DNA from: Cryptomeria japonica
Lineage: Eukaryota > Streptophyta > Pinopsida > Cupressales > Cupressaceae
Direction: 5' to 3'
Assembly: GCF_030272615.1 (NCBI RefSeq)
Contig: NC_081406.1
Location: forward strand, 116,467,783-116,531,782
Length of the DNA stretch: 64,000 nt
Shown here: positions 1 through 9,834 of the stretch, in pieces
Numbering within the stretch: position 1 is the first letter of the stretch
Layout: the number at the start of each line of letters is the position of its first letter
Position numbers and translations under genes: made by a program
Notes under the pieces: model-generated
The model's database searches: none
Seen by the model: the letters and a program-made list of their open reading frames with translations, nothing else
Told to the model about the DNA's origin: nothing

Positions 1-159
1 ACCGAGAGGCCGAGCAGGCGACTCGAGAGGCACGAGACCAAAGCGGGAGACTCTCGGGAGAGGCAAACCGAGAAGGATGAAGGGCGATCCCAGAGGCACG
101 GGACCTGAGCCGAAGACTCTCTGGACAATTAGATTAGGAAATTAAAAAAAGAAAAAAAA

Positions 160-372
160 AATCGGTGGCCACGGTGGAACCGTCGTGTGGTGGGACCACC
201 TTACGATGGAACCACCGTGCAATGGGACCACCGTCGGTGACCACCGTGCAGTGGAACCACTGTCGGGGGGGCCACCGTACGGTGGAACCACCACGGTGAG
301 ATCACCATGCGGTGGAACCACCACGGTGAGACCACCGTGCAGTGGAACCACCGTCGACGGAGGTCACCGGCG
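160..372. repeat. GC-rich minisatellite built on GGTGGAACCACC
   Basis: A block of about seven imperfect units of roughly 20-30 bp. Each combines the self-complementary core GGTGGAACCACC with CACGGTGAGACCACCGTGC-like segments, so the region can fold on itself. Long open frames on both strands here are a by-product of the repeat and have no family resemblance. No gene is visible between this block and about 640; that stretch is unremarkable AT-richer sequence. Confidence 0.7.
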
Positions 373-684
373 GTGGAATACCACCGTAGGCTTGAAGGAG
401 CACGGCGACGGCGGCGGTGGTTTAAAAAAGGGTGAAAGGAAAAATACCACGGCACAGTAGGGATAAACGGTAATGATGGCCCATGAAAAGAAAAATGCGC
501 CGACATTCAAACAAGCATGCATTTAATTTGGGCAAACAAAAAACCGACAACCAGATTGAAAAATCATTCAATGGAGTCGAGCCAGAACGCTGAAAAAATT
601 AGAGTGAAGAAGAAGGTTTTTGGCATCTTAAAATATCACAAAAATGATGTGCGCCATGGACTTGTGCACTGAGGTGCTGCGCCA

Positions 685-780
685 GACCCCGCGAGGGTGT
701 TGCCCCTCGACCCCGCTAAGGCGTTGTCCCAGCCCCCAGGAGGGCGCTACCCTCGACCCCGCTGGGGGCACTACCCCCAA
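685..780. repeat. Four-unit GACCCCGC..GGGCG hairpin repeat
   Basis: Four tandem degenerate units of about 23-26 bp, each starting GACCCCGC or GCCCCCAG and continuing GGGNGNTNCCCC, so each unit can form a short hairpin. The block resembles GC-rich repeats found in LTRs and internal regions of plant retrotransposons. It is followed by debris of a retroelement internal region. Confidence 0.6.
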
Positions 781-899
781 ATTATTTTTGAGCTACAATA
801 CACTTTTGAGTTGGGCGAAGGCCATCAGAGAAGTCACGGTAAGTGTTGGGTTGTTTCGTACTGTGAGAAAGAAGCCTGAAGCTAAGCATTGGCGGGGAA

Positions 900-1672
900 G
901 CCATAAGTCGTAGAGGGAGACAGATTTGGAGGTTGTGAACAAACAAAGTTTGAGGGAAGGCATTGCAAGCACGCGAAGTCGTACGGCACCAGGGAGTTAT
1001 TCAGTTCAATTATCAGCCTTTGGGGAGTGTGATGGAGGATTTGCAGCGTCTCCTAGCCTTTGTGCCAGAGGGTTGTGGCCACTTCTAGGCATGAATGGTA
1101 CGCTTTGAGGAACTCGGAGTATGTCTCAGCTAGACGTTAGGTTGCCTTGGTGGATGCACAAAGGGCTCGGGAGGAGCTGACCACCAGGTTGGAGGCAATA
1201 GTAGCGTGAGACTTAGCTCAGCGTACCTAGGAGTTGGATACCGAGAGGGCAGCGGGGTGGCTATTGAGGACAAATTGGGTAGGGAGACGGTATCATTTGA
1301 GTAGCAGTTGGTGGAGGCTGAGACTGAAAAGCGTGTTTTGCAGACAAGTTTGGTTTAGGCATAGGAGGACTGTGATGTCAAGGAAAAAAAGAACTCCTTG
1401 CGGAAGCAATAATGGTGAAATCCGCACTTGAGCATTGGATGGTAGTAGAAAAGGGTTTTCAGGGGAGGACGCAGTAGGTGTATGAGTTACGGGCTCGACT
1501 GGCGTCAGCAGTTCCTGCATCTTCTTCATCAACGGTGCAACTACCTCCTTCAGGGACGCCCCCTCAGCCCCTTCTTCTCAGTGATTTTCTTATTGTATAC
1601 AGTGTACTTCATCCCCATTTTATTGTGTTAGTCCCGGATTTTTGTCCTTGTCGTCCGGAGACGACTTTTCTT
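900..1672 (+). pseudogene. Decayed retroelement 3' internal region
   Basis: The stretch ends in a polypurine tract and an LTR, so it should be the 3' internal part of an LTR retrotransposon. Around 1,200-1,350 one frame reads as a charged, coiled-coil-like protein (Gln/Glu/Arg-rich, with heptad-like Leu), broken by stops. No protease, reverse transcriptase or integrase motif is recognisable. Family assignment is not possible from this piece. Confidence 0.35.
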
Positions 1673-1685
1673 AGGGGGGGGATGA
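1673..1685 (+). other. Polypurine tract
   Basis: A run of A and eight or more G residues followed by ATGA lies directly before a TGTTGG LTR start. This is the expected plus-strand primer position for reverse transcription of the element whose decayed internal region lies to the left. Confidence 0.6.
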
Positions 1686-1971
1686 TGTTGGTCATAAAAT
1701 GGGCTTTGTACTACTTGTTAAGCTACGTTGGTTAAGTATGCTAGTGTCATCGAGGGTTGTTGTCTGTTGCACGACGGTTCCCCACAAGTGGTAACCGCAA
1801 CCCTTGACCATGTCTTTATATATGCTCTTGTACTTGTTGTTGGAGACACTGATGCAAAGAATGATTATTGTACTAGACATTTTGGCATTAATGAAAGCAT
1901 TGCTCTGAGTTTTTGGTTACTATTCTATCCTATGGTTATCATCTGACTCTTGATATGCAATATTAATAACA
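1686..1971 (+). mobile_element. Short 3' LTR, about 286 bp
   Basis: The segment starts TGTTGG directly after a polypurine tract and can be closed at AATAACA, giving TGTT..AACA termini. It contains a TATA-like TTTATATATG near 1,815. The matching 5' LTR is not in the window, so the right end is a guess based on the terminal inverted repeat and no target duplication can be checked. Confidence 0.5.
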
Positions 1972-2208
1972 CACCCAACGGGGTAAACACCCACCACCCC
2001 ACATCACCTAGGCATCCAACTTTGGGGGTCAAAACATAACACACTAATATTCAAACACTAAAGTGAATAATTAAATTTGACATAATTACTTTAATACAAA
2101 TATTAAAATAATATCCATCACCTTACATAAATTTGCCAAGACACCAAAACCGAAAAGTTGATCATGTTGGAACATAACTAAAGTTATAAGATGATGACTG
2201 ATGCCGAC

Positions 2209-2440
2209 GCAAGCACTAACTATAAATAGCAATGTTCTCCAAGGATTGAAGTTTGAAGAGAACAAAACCAAAAATATTGGTACCAGACAAGCACTTTCTA
2301 TAAATAGCAATGTTCTCCAAGAGCTGAAGAGAACAAATCTCGAAAAACCCCAAAAAATTAGTGCCAAACGAGCACTTACTATAAATAGCAATGTTCTCCA
2401 AGGCTTGAGGAGAGCAATCCCAAAAAAACCCAAAAATATA
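2209..2440. repeat. Three tandem units, each with TATAAATAG
   Basis: Three copies of a unit of about 80 bp: the motif TATAAATAGCAATGTTCTCC starts at 2,221, 2,299 and 2,380 (spacing 78 and 81). Each copy is preceded by an AAGCACT-like box and followed by GAAGAGAACAAA-like sequence. The unit length is not fully constant and an open frame runs through the array. It looks like a multiplied promoter segment, perhaps from an LTR, but I see no gene it would serve. Confidence 0.7.
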
Positions 2441-3059
2441 CAAAAGAAAAACCCAAAACACTACAAAGAGTGTTGTCACCAATTAATGTACACATGGCTA
2501 TCGAAATCTAAGAAACTACAACCCAAGGTCTCCAAGAACATTGGAACACTTCCCACACACGTGAGCTTAAGGAAAAGCCCGAAAATTGGCCATCACTAGC
2601 AGGACAAGATGGTATAAAAATGGGGACATTACATCACCTCTCAAGCACAACTTAGATTATTGTGCTTATAGTAGCAACTAAGTACATTGATATTTATAAT
2701 GAGTTTCTTTATCTTGTTAAAGAATAACCTTTTTTAAGTATCCTACAATGAAGTCCCTCCAACTATCTTGCTATTGAATCTTAATAATCCAAAGCTATGT
2801 ATATTTGATTATATTGATTAAATGGATTTTTCTTTGTATCTGAAATTTTCAAGGTAAATTACATGACAGCAATCTAATAGACCAGAATTATTATTGATCA
2901 AGCTTGTTAACTTCCAAGAAGTCCACTATTGGAGTGCTCTAAAGCAATATGTTATTAATTATTTTAACCAAAATAATGTATAAAATTGATCCATTTTGTA
3001 TAACTTCTGTTAGCTTCACAATATATACCAATATGATGAAGGATAGTTATATGCATTAC
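2441..3059. other. No gene seen
   Basis: AT-rich intergenic or intronic sequence. I see no open frame with family resemblance and no clear element boundary. Confidence 0.5.
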
Positions 3060-3920
3060 CTCAAAAAAATTGACAGGGTGACCTTTGATCCTCATACCCT
3101 TTCATCAAAATGAATGATGGGTTGAGTAGATTGTTTGGAAAAGCAAAACAACATAAAATTATATGTGGTCTTGCAATTACACCTAGGAACCCTGTATACA
3201 TGAGTTTCATGCTTGAAAATGACACTCTAGTTATCTAGTATTACTCATCAAGAAAATATTTAATTTCAAATCTTGTTGCACATATACCAAGAAACCCCTG
3301 AACAAGCTATCAAAATGAATAAATCTTCCATTTTCTGATCCAATACTTCAAAATCAATGAAAAAGATCATAAGTAACTTTGGTTTCAATGAGGCTTTTCT
3401 ATCAATTACTATCCCGATTATTCCATTACATAATGAACGGTGTCATCATACCTACAGGGTGCTAATTAGATCAAAACTCCAACATTGGACCAACAAGTGG
3501 CTCACTCTGGCAGGAAAACCACAATTCATCAAGTATTGCACAATTGCATCCTTTTCATAATTGTATGTTGCTAAAGGTAATATTATTTCAAATAATTAAC
3601 AGCCACCATGAGGAGGTATCATGATTCCTATTTGCTACAATCTTTTAAAGTTGGGAAGTATTATTCATAAATCATAAGGAATTATTGTGTTGATCTTAGC
3701 CATCGGACATTCCCTATAAACTGGACATACATTAGAAGCTACTATGCAAACTTGCCATGGAGTTTGGAAGGTAATATATTATTGGTTTTGAGTTTGCTTT
3801 GACCATTGCAAACTTGAAAAATTGAAATTTTCTTATGGAGTGGGCCCCGCCATCTTTATTCCAACCAAGAAAGGAGATCACAGCTTTTTGGTAAATAAGA
3901 TTTAGCTGTTGTTTAATATT
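3060..3920 (+). pseudogene. LINE reverse transcriptase, C-terminal relic
   Basis: Plus-strand translation with many stops follows the C-terminal half of plant L1-type ORF2. There is a stretch like ITPRNPV followed by a decayed polymerase box (LENDTLV in place of the usual FADDTLV) near 3,214. The conserved segment KLQHWTNKWLTLAGK lies in the open piece at 3,357-3,560. No endonuclease or RT N-terminal half is found upstream, so this is a truncated and long-dead copy. It is separate from the better preserved LINE further right. Confidence 0.6.
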
Positions 3921-5559
3921 ATCTATAGCTGTATATTACAATTAGTATACAGCTGCAGCCTTAAAATGATTCATGGTTCGCTTCATTTTGTTTGTATTTG
4001 ATATCTGATTGTAGAAATTAATCACAGCCTAGGAAAGTTTACTTGTACTTCTATTACCCTCATTTATATTCGCAAATTTGATACGTACTTGGAATCAGTA
4101 TTTACAACTGAATATTATGTTGTTTATATCAGACTTTATAAGATGATTATCACCATTGAAGAGATACACACAATGTCCCTGCTTAGATTTAATACAAACA
4201 CTTTTTAACAGATTTAAATATATATTATCAGACCTTAATTGAACCTAAATATTTCAATGCAGCTTCTTTGACTCGTGGGTAATTTTAGAGACTGGACCGA
4301 GTCTTTCAGTTTAACCAGGCAAAGATATTTGCAATAACCCCTCATTAAATATACTACTTCAATCAATTAATTAACCCTTGTCAGATTTTAGGGATGAAAA
4401 AACAAAATAATTTAGGGCTCAAATTTATGCTTGACCATAAAACCTAGATTTCCCTCTTTCATTCCTATGATAACCCTAACCCAAAATACGCATATAGTAA
4501 AATAACAGCAAAACCAATCATAAGTTCATATATCGACTAATTTAAGTACCCAAAATCACAACTATGATTTTGCATTCATTAATACTCATTTTACATTGAT
4601 TTGCAACTTACAAAGCTAGTATGGGGTTGTTCTTACATTTACAAAAAACAAGAAATACATTACAAAAGCTGCTTTACCAGCTTTCATGGACTGAGGAGGT
4701 TAAGTCCACATTTACTGCCTTTTCCACTTCAATTTGGTTCGTTCCTATAGGTAAGAACCACCATGGATACCAATATAGTGGCCACTTCTACTACAAAAAC
4801 TGCAAGTGACACTGTCTCGAATTCACCAATGTCAAACACAGTTAAAGCTCAACACAACCTGTAGGTCAAAATTTTCTCTTTGGCCAACACCGTTTTCATC
4901 TTCAGGCACTCAATTGTAATAGGTGCTAGAAAGTTGTCATTGATGTCACGATAAGGTGATCAGGTAAGAGATTAAGGAGAAAGACAAACTTTATAGGATT
5001 GATTGCTACATATGTTATAAATTTGTGGCTGACTTATTTGCTGAAGAATATAATTACTCATATTTAAGATGGCTGACTCATTGATCATATTTTGGCTGAC
5101 TCATTGCTCATATTTTGGCCGACTCATATGCTTAAGATAAACATATATATTTGAAGGATATGCAGCAATTTTGTAGATGGTTAGTAATGATAGCATAAAG
5201 CAAAGGATAGCGATCAGTTCATATGCCAAGGAACTTAATAACAGCAGCAAACCAGGGACAGCAATCAATTCATATGCCAGGGAAAATAATAAAAACGACG
5301 ACTTCATACAATATAGCTGGGTGATTCATCAAATGGTAATTAATACATAAAAGTGTGATTTCTGATATGTGTGATTAATGATATTAATATGCAGTGATCA
5401 AAGCATCTGATTACAGCGACTAATCAATACAAAAGATGCAATCCATGAAGTATCGTCCGACATTAAGGAGAATCAACTATAAAGAACCAATCACAAACTA
5501 ACTATCAACAAGATAGTAAAAGGTACGACTGTTAACAAAAGGCATTAAAAAGTCTATAA
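3921..5559. other. No gene seen; AT-rich
   Basis: Low-complexity AT-rich sequence. A short direct repeat around GGCTGACTCATTG..CATATTTTGG occurs twice near 5,070-5,125. Open frames at 4,621-4,809 and 5,101-5,307 show no recognisable family and are probably chance. Confidence 0.45.
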
Positions 5560-6350
5560 AGGTGCAGTGATTCACAAAGGGAAAAGATAACATGCAGCGC
5601 TGATGTTATAAAGATTATTGTTTACAGTAAACAATAGAAAAAGCAAGTAAAATGTAGAGGTGCGATTAAAAAAGGAAAGAAGTAATTCATTATGATGAGA
5701 TATGATTTTCTTGTAAAGTGGTGACTATTAACAATGGTGATGTCTCTTGAGAGATGTCTAAGTTAAAAAGGTATGTCCTTTGAATGCATATGGAAGATAT
5801 ATAAGACAGATCCAAATCAGTTTTGAAGCGTGTGTGTAGTGTAGTATGTGAAGTCAATGAAACAGATATACACACCAGATTTGAAGAGGTCTGTACATGA
5901 GGAAATTATCTCAGAATTCAGGGGAAGATTATAAGGAGTTTGTCACAGATTTTAAGAGAATAAAGAGATCAGTTTGTGGCATCTTTATGATCATCATTTT
6001 AGCAGAATGTATTGGTGAAGTTGGTGCTTCATATTTAGGAGGTTGGTGCCTCATTTCGGATGGAGTTGGTGCTTCATATTTAGGATATTGGTGCCTCATT
6101 TCGGGTCAAGTTGGTATTTCATCCTTTTGAAGTTGGTGCTTCATTTTTAGGGGTTGGTGCCTACAAACATTGTAAAATAAGATATACATATATAAGCATT
6201 TGTTGCCGCGGTTTTTGCCCTTAGTTTCCATGTAAACTTAGTGTTTTTGATGTTCTTATTTGTCTAGTAAGGGTTTGATGTCTGTGTTCGTTAAATCTTT
6301 TTCTTCACGGGCTTCCAACCCAAAAACCAACCACAAAGAGGTTACATGGA
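5560..6350 (+). mobile_element. Copia-type LTR relic
   Basis: Several spaced copies of GTTGGTGCTTCAT or GTTGGTGCCTCAT (6,010-6,160), then GGTGCCTACAAA, a TTTTTGCCCTTAGTTTCC run and CATGTAAACTTAGTG, occur in the same order as in the LTR at 14,987-15,856. This suggests a diverged member of the same LTR family. Ends, partner LTR and primer-binding site are not recognisable. Confidence 0.4.
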
Positions 6351-6539
6351 GATCGGCAGGTACCAAGGAGGTATGCAAATGGGTTTGCCATTACCAACCA
6401 TCATTTTTTATTTTACTTTGAAATGTACCCAAATTTTGAATACATGTACACTAAGAGGTACTAGGAAGGTGTGGAAGAAGATAGCCGAAGCTACAACACC
6501 CACTTTTAATAATGGTGAAAAGAATTGAGGCCACAAACC

Positions 6540-7176
6540 TGAACTACCACATTAATTATGGCTAGGGTGATAAACACAATTCCAACAGCAAGAAATAGAT
6601 GAAGAACCACGTCCTCTAATTAATTAATGTCACTAAGGAAACAAAAGCCTAGATGGAGCCATGTGTCAAGAATCAACATTATGGCATGCTAACAAGCAAA
6701 ATGGTAGGAGCAATGTATAGTGCAAAGAGGCAGGAGTTTCAAACTGCACGGATTGAGGATGATGAGGGGACTCATACCTATATGGTAGGCAGATGAGAAG
6801 TCTATCTCCAATGAGACAAGAGTCACTATTGACAATATGATAAGACAAGGGGTACCCAGGGATGGGAAACTCGAACCAAGCAAAAAGGCAAGGAAGAGGA
6901 TTACGAGATAGGTAACTCTGGTAGAATGCCAAAAAAATGACAAAGTTGGAGATGGGACATTAAATATGTCAATATGGTGAAGTCCAACATTTCAACCTAC
7001 AAACACTTAGAAACCCAATTCAACCAAACACATAAAGACTTGGGCAACCTAAAAGGACACCAAAAGAGGAAGAGTAGAAAACATAGACAAACAATTCTTA
7101 ATTAAGAGAGAAGAAAGGATTCTACAATAAGGCATTTTGACCCGTAACAACATAATTACAAAAAAGGGGCATGACA
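6540..7176 (-). mobile_element. Probable 3' LTR of a chromovirus fragment
   Basis: Read on the minus strand, an LTR-like start TGTCATGCCCC follows directly after a polypurine tract and the end of a Ty3 pol gene, so the sequence to the left should be the 3' LTR. The far end is not defined. Open frames in this stretch on either strand have no family resemblance. Confidence 0.35.
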
Positions 7177-7187
7177 AGTCCCCCTAC
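7177..7187 (-). other. Polypurine tract (minus strand)
   Basis: The minus strand reads GTAGGGGGACT immediately before TGTCATGCC. This is the expected junction of pol 3' end, polypurine tract and 3' LTR. Confidence 0.5.
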
Positions 7188-7487
7188 CAAAAATTGCTTG
7201 TCCTCAAGAAAGTTCAAATTAGGATGCTCCAATAGCTATGATCCTTTCTACATGGCAACTTCAACAAGTTCTTTCCATCAAAATAGGTACTTGATCATCT
7301 CTAAACCTCTTATCTTTCTTCCTCTCACATCCATAACTAAAATCAGTTTGCCTTCTTCGTCCAATGGAGGCAAATCAGTTGGAGTAACATGTTTTCCAAA
7401 GGCCCATTTGAGACAAGAAATGTGGAAAACATTATGAATTCTGCACTCTTCAGGCAGTTCCCAGTCATATGCCACTTCACCAATTTC
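7188..7487 (-). pseudogene. Ty3 chromovirus integrase C-terminus and chromodomain relic
   Basis: The minus-strand frame has the typical chromovirus segment: a YDWELPEECRIHNVFHISC stretch, then LPPLDEEGK and VRGRKIR, followed after stops by a chromodomain-like KYLF.WKEL and the closing NLNFLEDKQF. This is the end of pol in Tekay/Reina-type elements. It begins abruptly at about 7,487 and several stops lie in the chromodomain part, so it is a 5'-truncated dead copy. Its transcription direction fits the polypurine tract and LTR start to its left. Confidence 0.75.
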
Positions 7488-7607
7488 TTAGATTAAATTG
7501 TCATTGATGTCAAAGGCAGAAATAATTAACATTTAGCAGAGATAATATTTAATGTAGCCACAATTATGGCAGAAGTATATATATATATACACATAGATAC
7601 ACACAAA

Positions 7608-7628
7608 ATTTTTAAGTACACGGCCGAC
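7608..7628. mobile_element. Left tip of MITE-like element, split by the solo LTR
   Basis: ATTTTTAAGTACACGGCCGAC matches the start of the terminal inverted repeat seen complete at 14,894. Joined across the solo LTR to 14,592, it gives a left inverted repeat of about 38 bp that pairs with the right end near 14,655-14,693. Confidence 0.6.
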
Positions 7629-8145
7629 TGTTGTGCGTTGCACACGCTCCCTATCGCCGACAGGGTCCCCCTTTCCTGTTTTGAGTTTTCAATCGTTGTC
7701 TTGAGGATCCAAGCAGAGTTTCTCGTGTCTCTTCGAGCGAGTTCGTGACCAATCCGTAAACTGATTGACATTGGAGTAATGGACCAGTGAGTCCTCCTGA
7801 CTGGTCCAGCTCTCAGGCGTGAATGCCAAGAGCTTTGTTCCAAAATTTTGAAGATTGCCTTGGATAGGCGTAAGATGGTAGGAACTAACAGACCCCGCCA
7901 AGCCAGAGCTATGAGGCCGATTGCATAAAGTTTGCTACCCGACCCTTGCAAGGTTTGGGCAAGAGATGATTTTCGCCTCCTAAAAGATTAAATTGCCCGG
8001 CCGAGTGCCTTAGTATTCTGATGCCTCCCAAGTCCAGATTCGTGGAGTCTGGCGAAGCTGGTGGGAGGTCCGACATTCTGTACAAGTTTCCAACATTATC
8101 TAAGGAGCAGATTCCGCCCCCCCCAAAATCACAAAAAACGATTTT

Positions 8146-8815
8146 CGGACCTCAAGTCCGAGTTTTTTAATGAAGGCGGAATGTTCTGAAAAGGACGCAT
8201 TAGGTCCAAAAGTCCGAAAGTCAAATAAAAACCATTTTCGGACCCCCCAGGTCCGAAGTTTAAATCGTGCAATATTTTGAAACAAGATGGTGCTTTGCTC
8301 TGAAAAGCCACTTAAGCCCATTTTTGGACCCTTGAGTTTAAAGTAAATCACGAAACGTTTAAAACGGACCCCAGGTCCGAAGTTTAAAACTCAAAATCTT
8401 TATTTTCGGCCCCCCAAAGAAAGCTTAAGCAGAGGGCGAAAAGCAAAAAGGGACGTATAAGGTCCGAAAGCCCGAAAAGGCGCTTAGGTCCCAATTCTTG
8501 GACCCCAGGTTCGAAGTTAATGCGACGTCTTTTAGAAGCACCCAAAATCACTTAAGGAGCTCATTTTCGGACCCCAAGTCCGAAGTTCGTAAAACGCAAG
8601 GTGTTATTTTCGACCTCAGGTCCGAGGTTGCGAAAGGTGCGAAGTCTTTTAAACACGTTGAGGTCCGAAAGCCCGATGAGCATTTGAGTCCGAATTTCGG
8701 ACCCTTTAGGAGAGATCAAGTAAAACGCGAAGCCAAAGTTTATAACACGAAGCTCATTTTCGGACCCCAGAGCCGAAGTTTATATCGCGAAGCCTATTTT
8801 CGGGCCCTAGGTCCG
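8146..8815. repeat. CGGACC..GGTCCG hairpin array
   Basis: At least eight inverted-repeat motifs of the form TTTTCGGACC-(N3-5)-GGTCCGAAGTT occur at about 8,146, 8,239, 8,365, 8,499, 8,568, 8,611, 8,761 and 8,801, with half-sites between. Spacing is irregular (about 40-150 bp). They lie upstream of the LTR-encoded ORF, in the same place as the unrelated hairpin array of the other giant LTR. Confidence 0.8.
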
Positions 8816-9423
8816 AAATCGCGAAGTTGAAGTGCGAAAAGCTTTTAGAACAAACCCCCGAAGTTTGAACGGGCATCCAGCATAGACGGCGAGTCCTCCG
8901 AGTTTTCCAATTCGCCAAAGCTTGAGCGGGCTCCGAAATCTCCAAGGTTTACCGAGGTTCGTTATCCACATTCCCAACTTCGAAAGCGTTCCCAGCTTCG
9001 AAAGTGTCTCCAGCCCGCCTAAACCCCAGGGACTTCCGAAATTCGCCAGCGGGTTGAGATCTCCAAGGTTGCAAATAGCGTCCAAAGCTCCGAATTTCGT
9101 GCAGGCCGAGTGAAGCCAAGTTAAATTCCGAAACCTCCAAATTTGTCAAAATCCAAAGTTGAAGAGAGAATGCAATTCAAAATTTGAAAGAGCTCTCCAA
9201 AATATGAAAACAAGGAGGTAAGACGCCGCATCACCCTCCCCGTCGACCATTTAGATTCAGATTGCCAAGGATAGAACCATTTAAAATTGATAAATTCCCT
9301 TTCATCCGCCAAACCGCGAAAATTTAAATCAAAAGGATAACCGTTGGGATTCAAACTTTGCAGGATCGTCCGTTCACTTCATGCGACGAGGTTGGGTAAT
9401 CTCTCGCCATCCGCTCCCATCAG

Positions 9424-9829
9424 GTAAGTACGCTTTAACGCGTATGGTCATTTGAAAATGTGTAAATCAAATAGGCAAATGCACGAAATTTGATTGCAAT
9501 GCTTGAATTCTTGAAGTCTACATCTCTTTTTCATAAAGCGTTATTCAAACATTCGAAATTTAGAATTCACTCCTGAGGTTTAGCCAGAAACTGCATCTCT
9601 TTTCAAATTCAAAAAATTCTCATGTTTTGCCTCTGTTGAAAATTAATCCAAAATCCGAAAGTGATAATGCGTAGTCGTAAATCTTCAGGAATATGATGCT
9701 GTTAAAGTTAATCAAGTTGTTAGCTAAAATGATATTTAAACTAATCCCGGCCTGCTGAAACACTTCTGTTGTTATCTAACCCGCATTATCGTTCTTGTAT
9801 CACCTTGTAATCCGCGTCCGACTGTGCAG
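9424..9829 (+). other. Possible leader intron of the LTR-encoded gene
   Basis: A perfect plant donor CAG|GTAAGT lies at 9,421-9,429 and an acceptor GACTGTGCAG|G ends at 9,829, five bases before the ATG at 9,835. The interval of 406 nt is AT-rich and has stops in all frames. This is inferred from splice-site consensus only. Confidence 0.5.
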
Positions 9830-9834
9830 GATAG

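Noticed and set aside
185-506. Overlapping ORFs on both strands in the GC-rich start
   Set aside because: Their residues simply mirror the minisatellite unit.
4621-4809. Short plus-strand ORF as a host exon
   Set aside because: No family resemblance, no convincing splice sites, surrounded by repeat debris.
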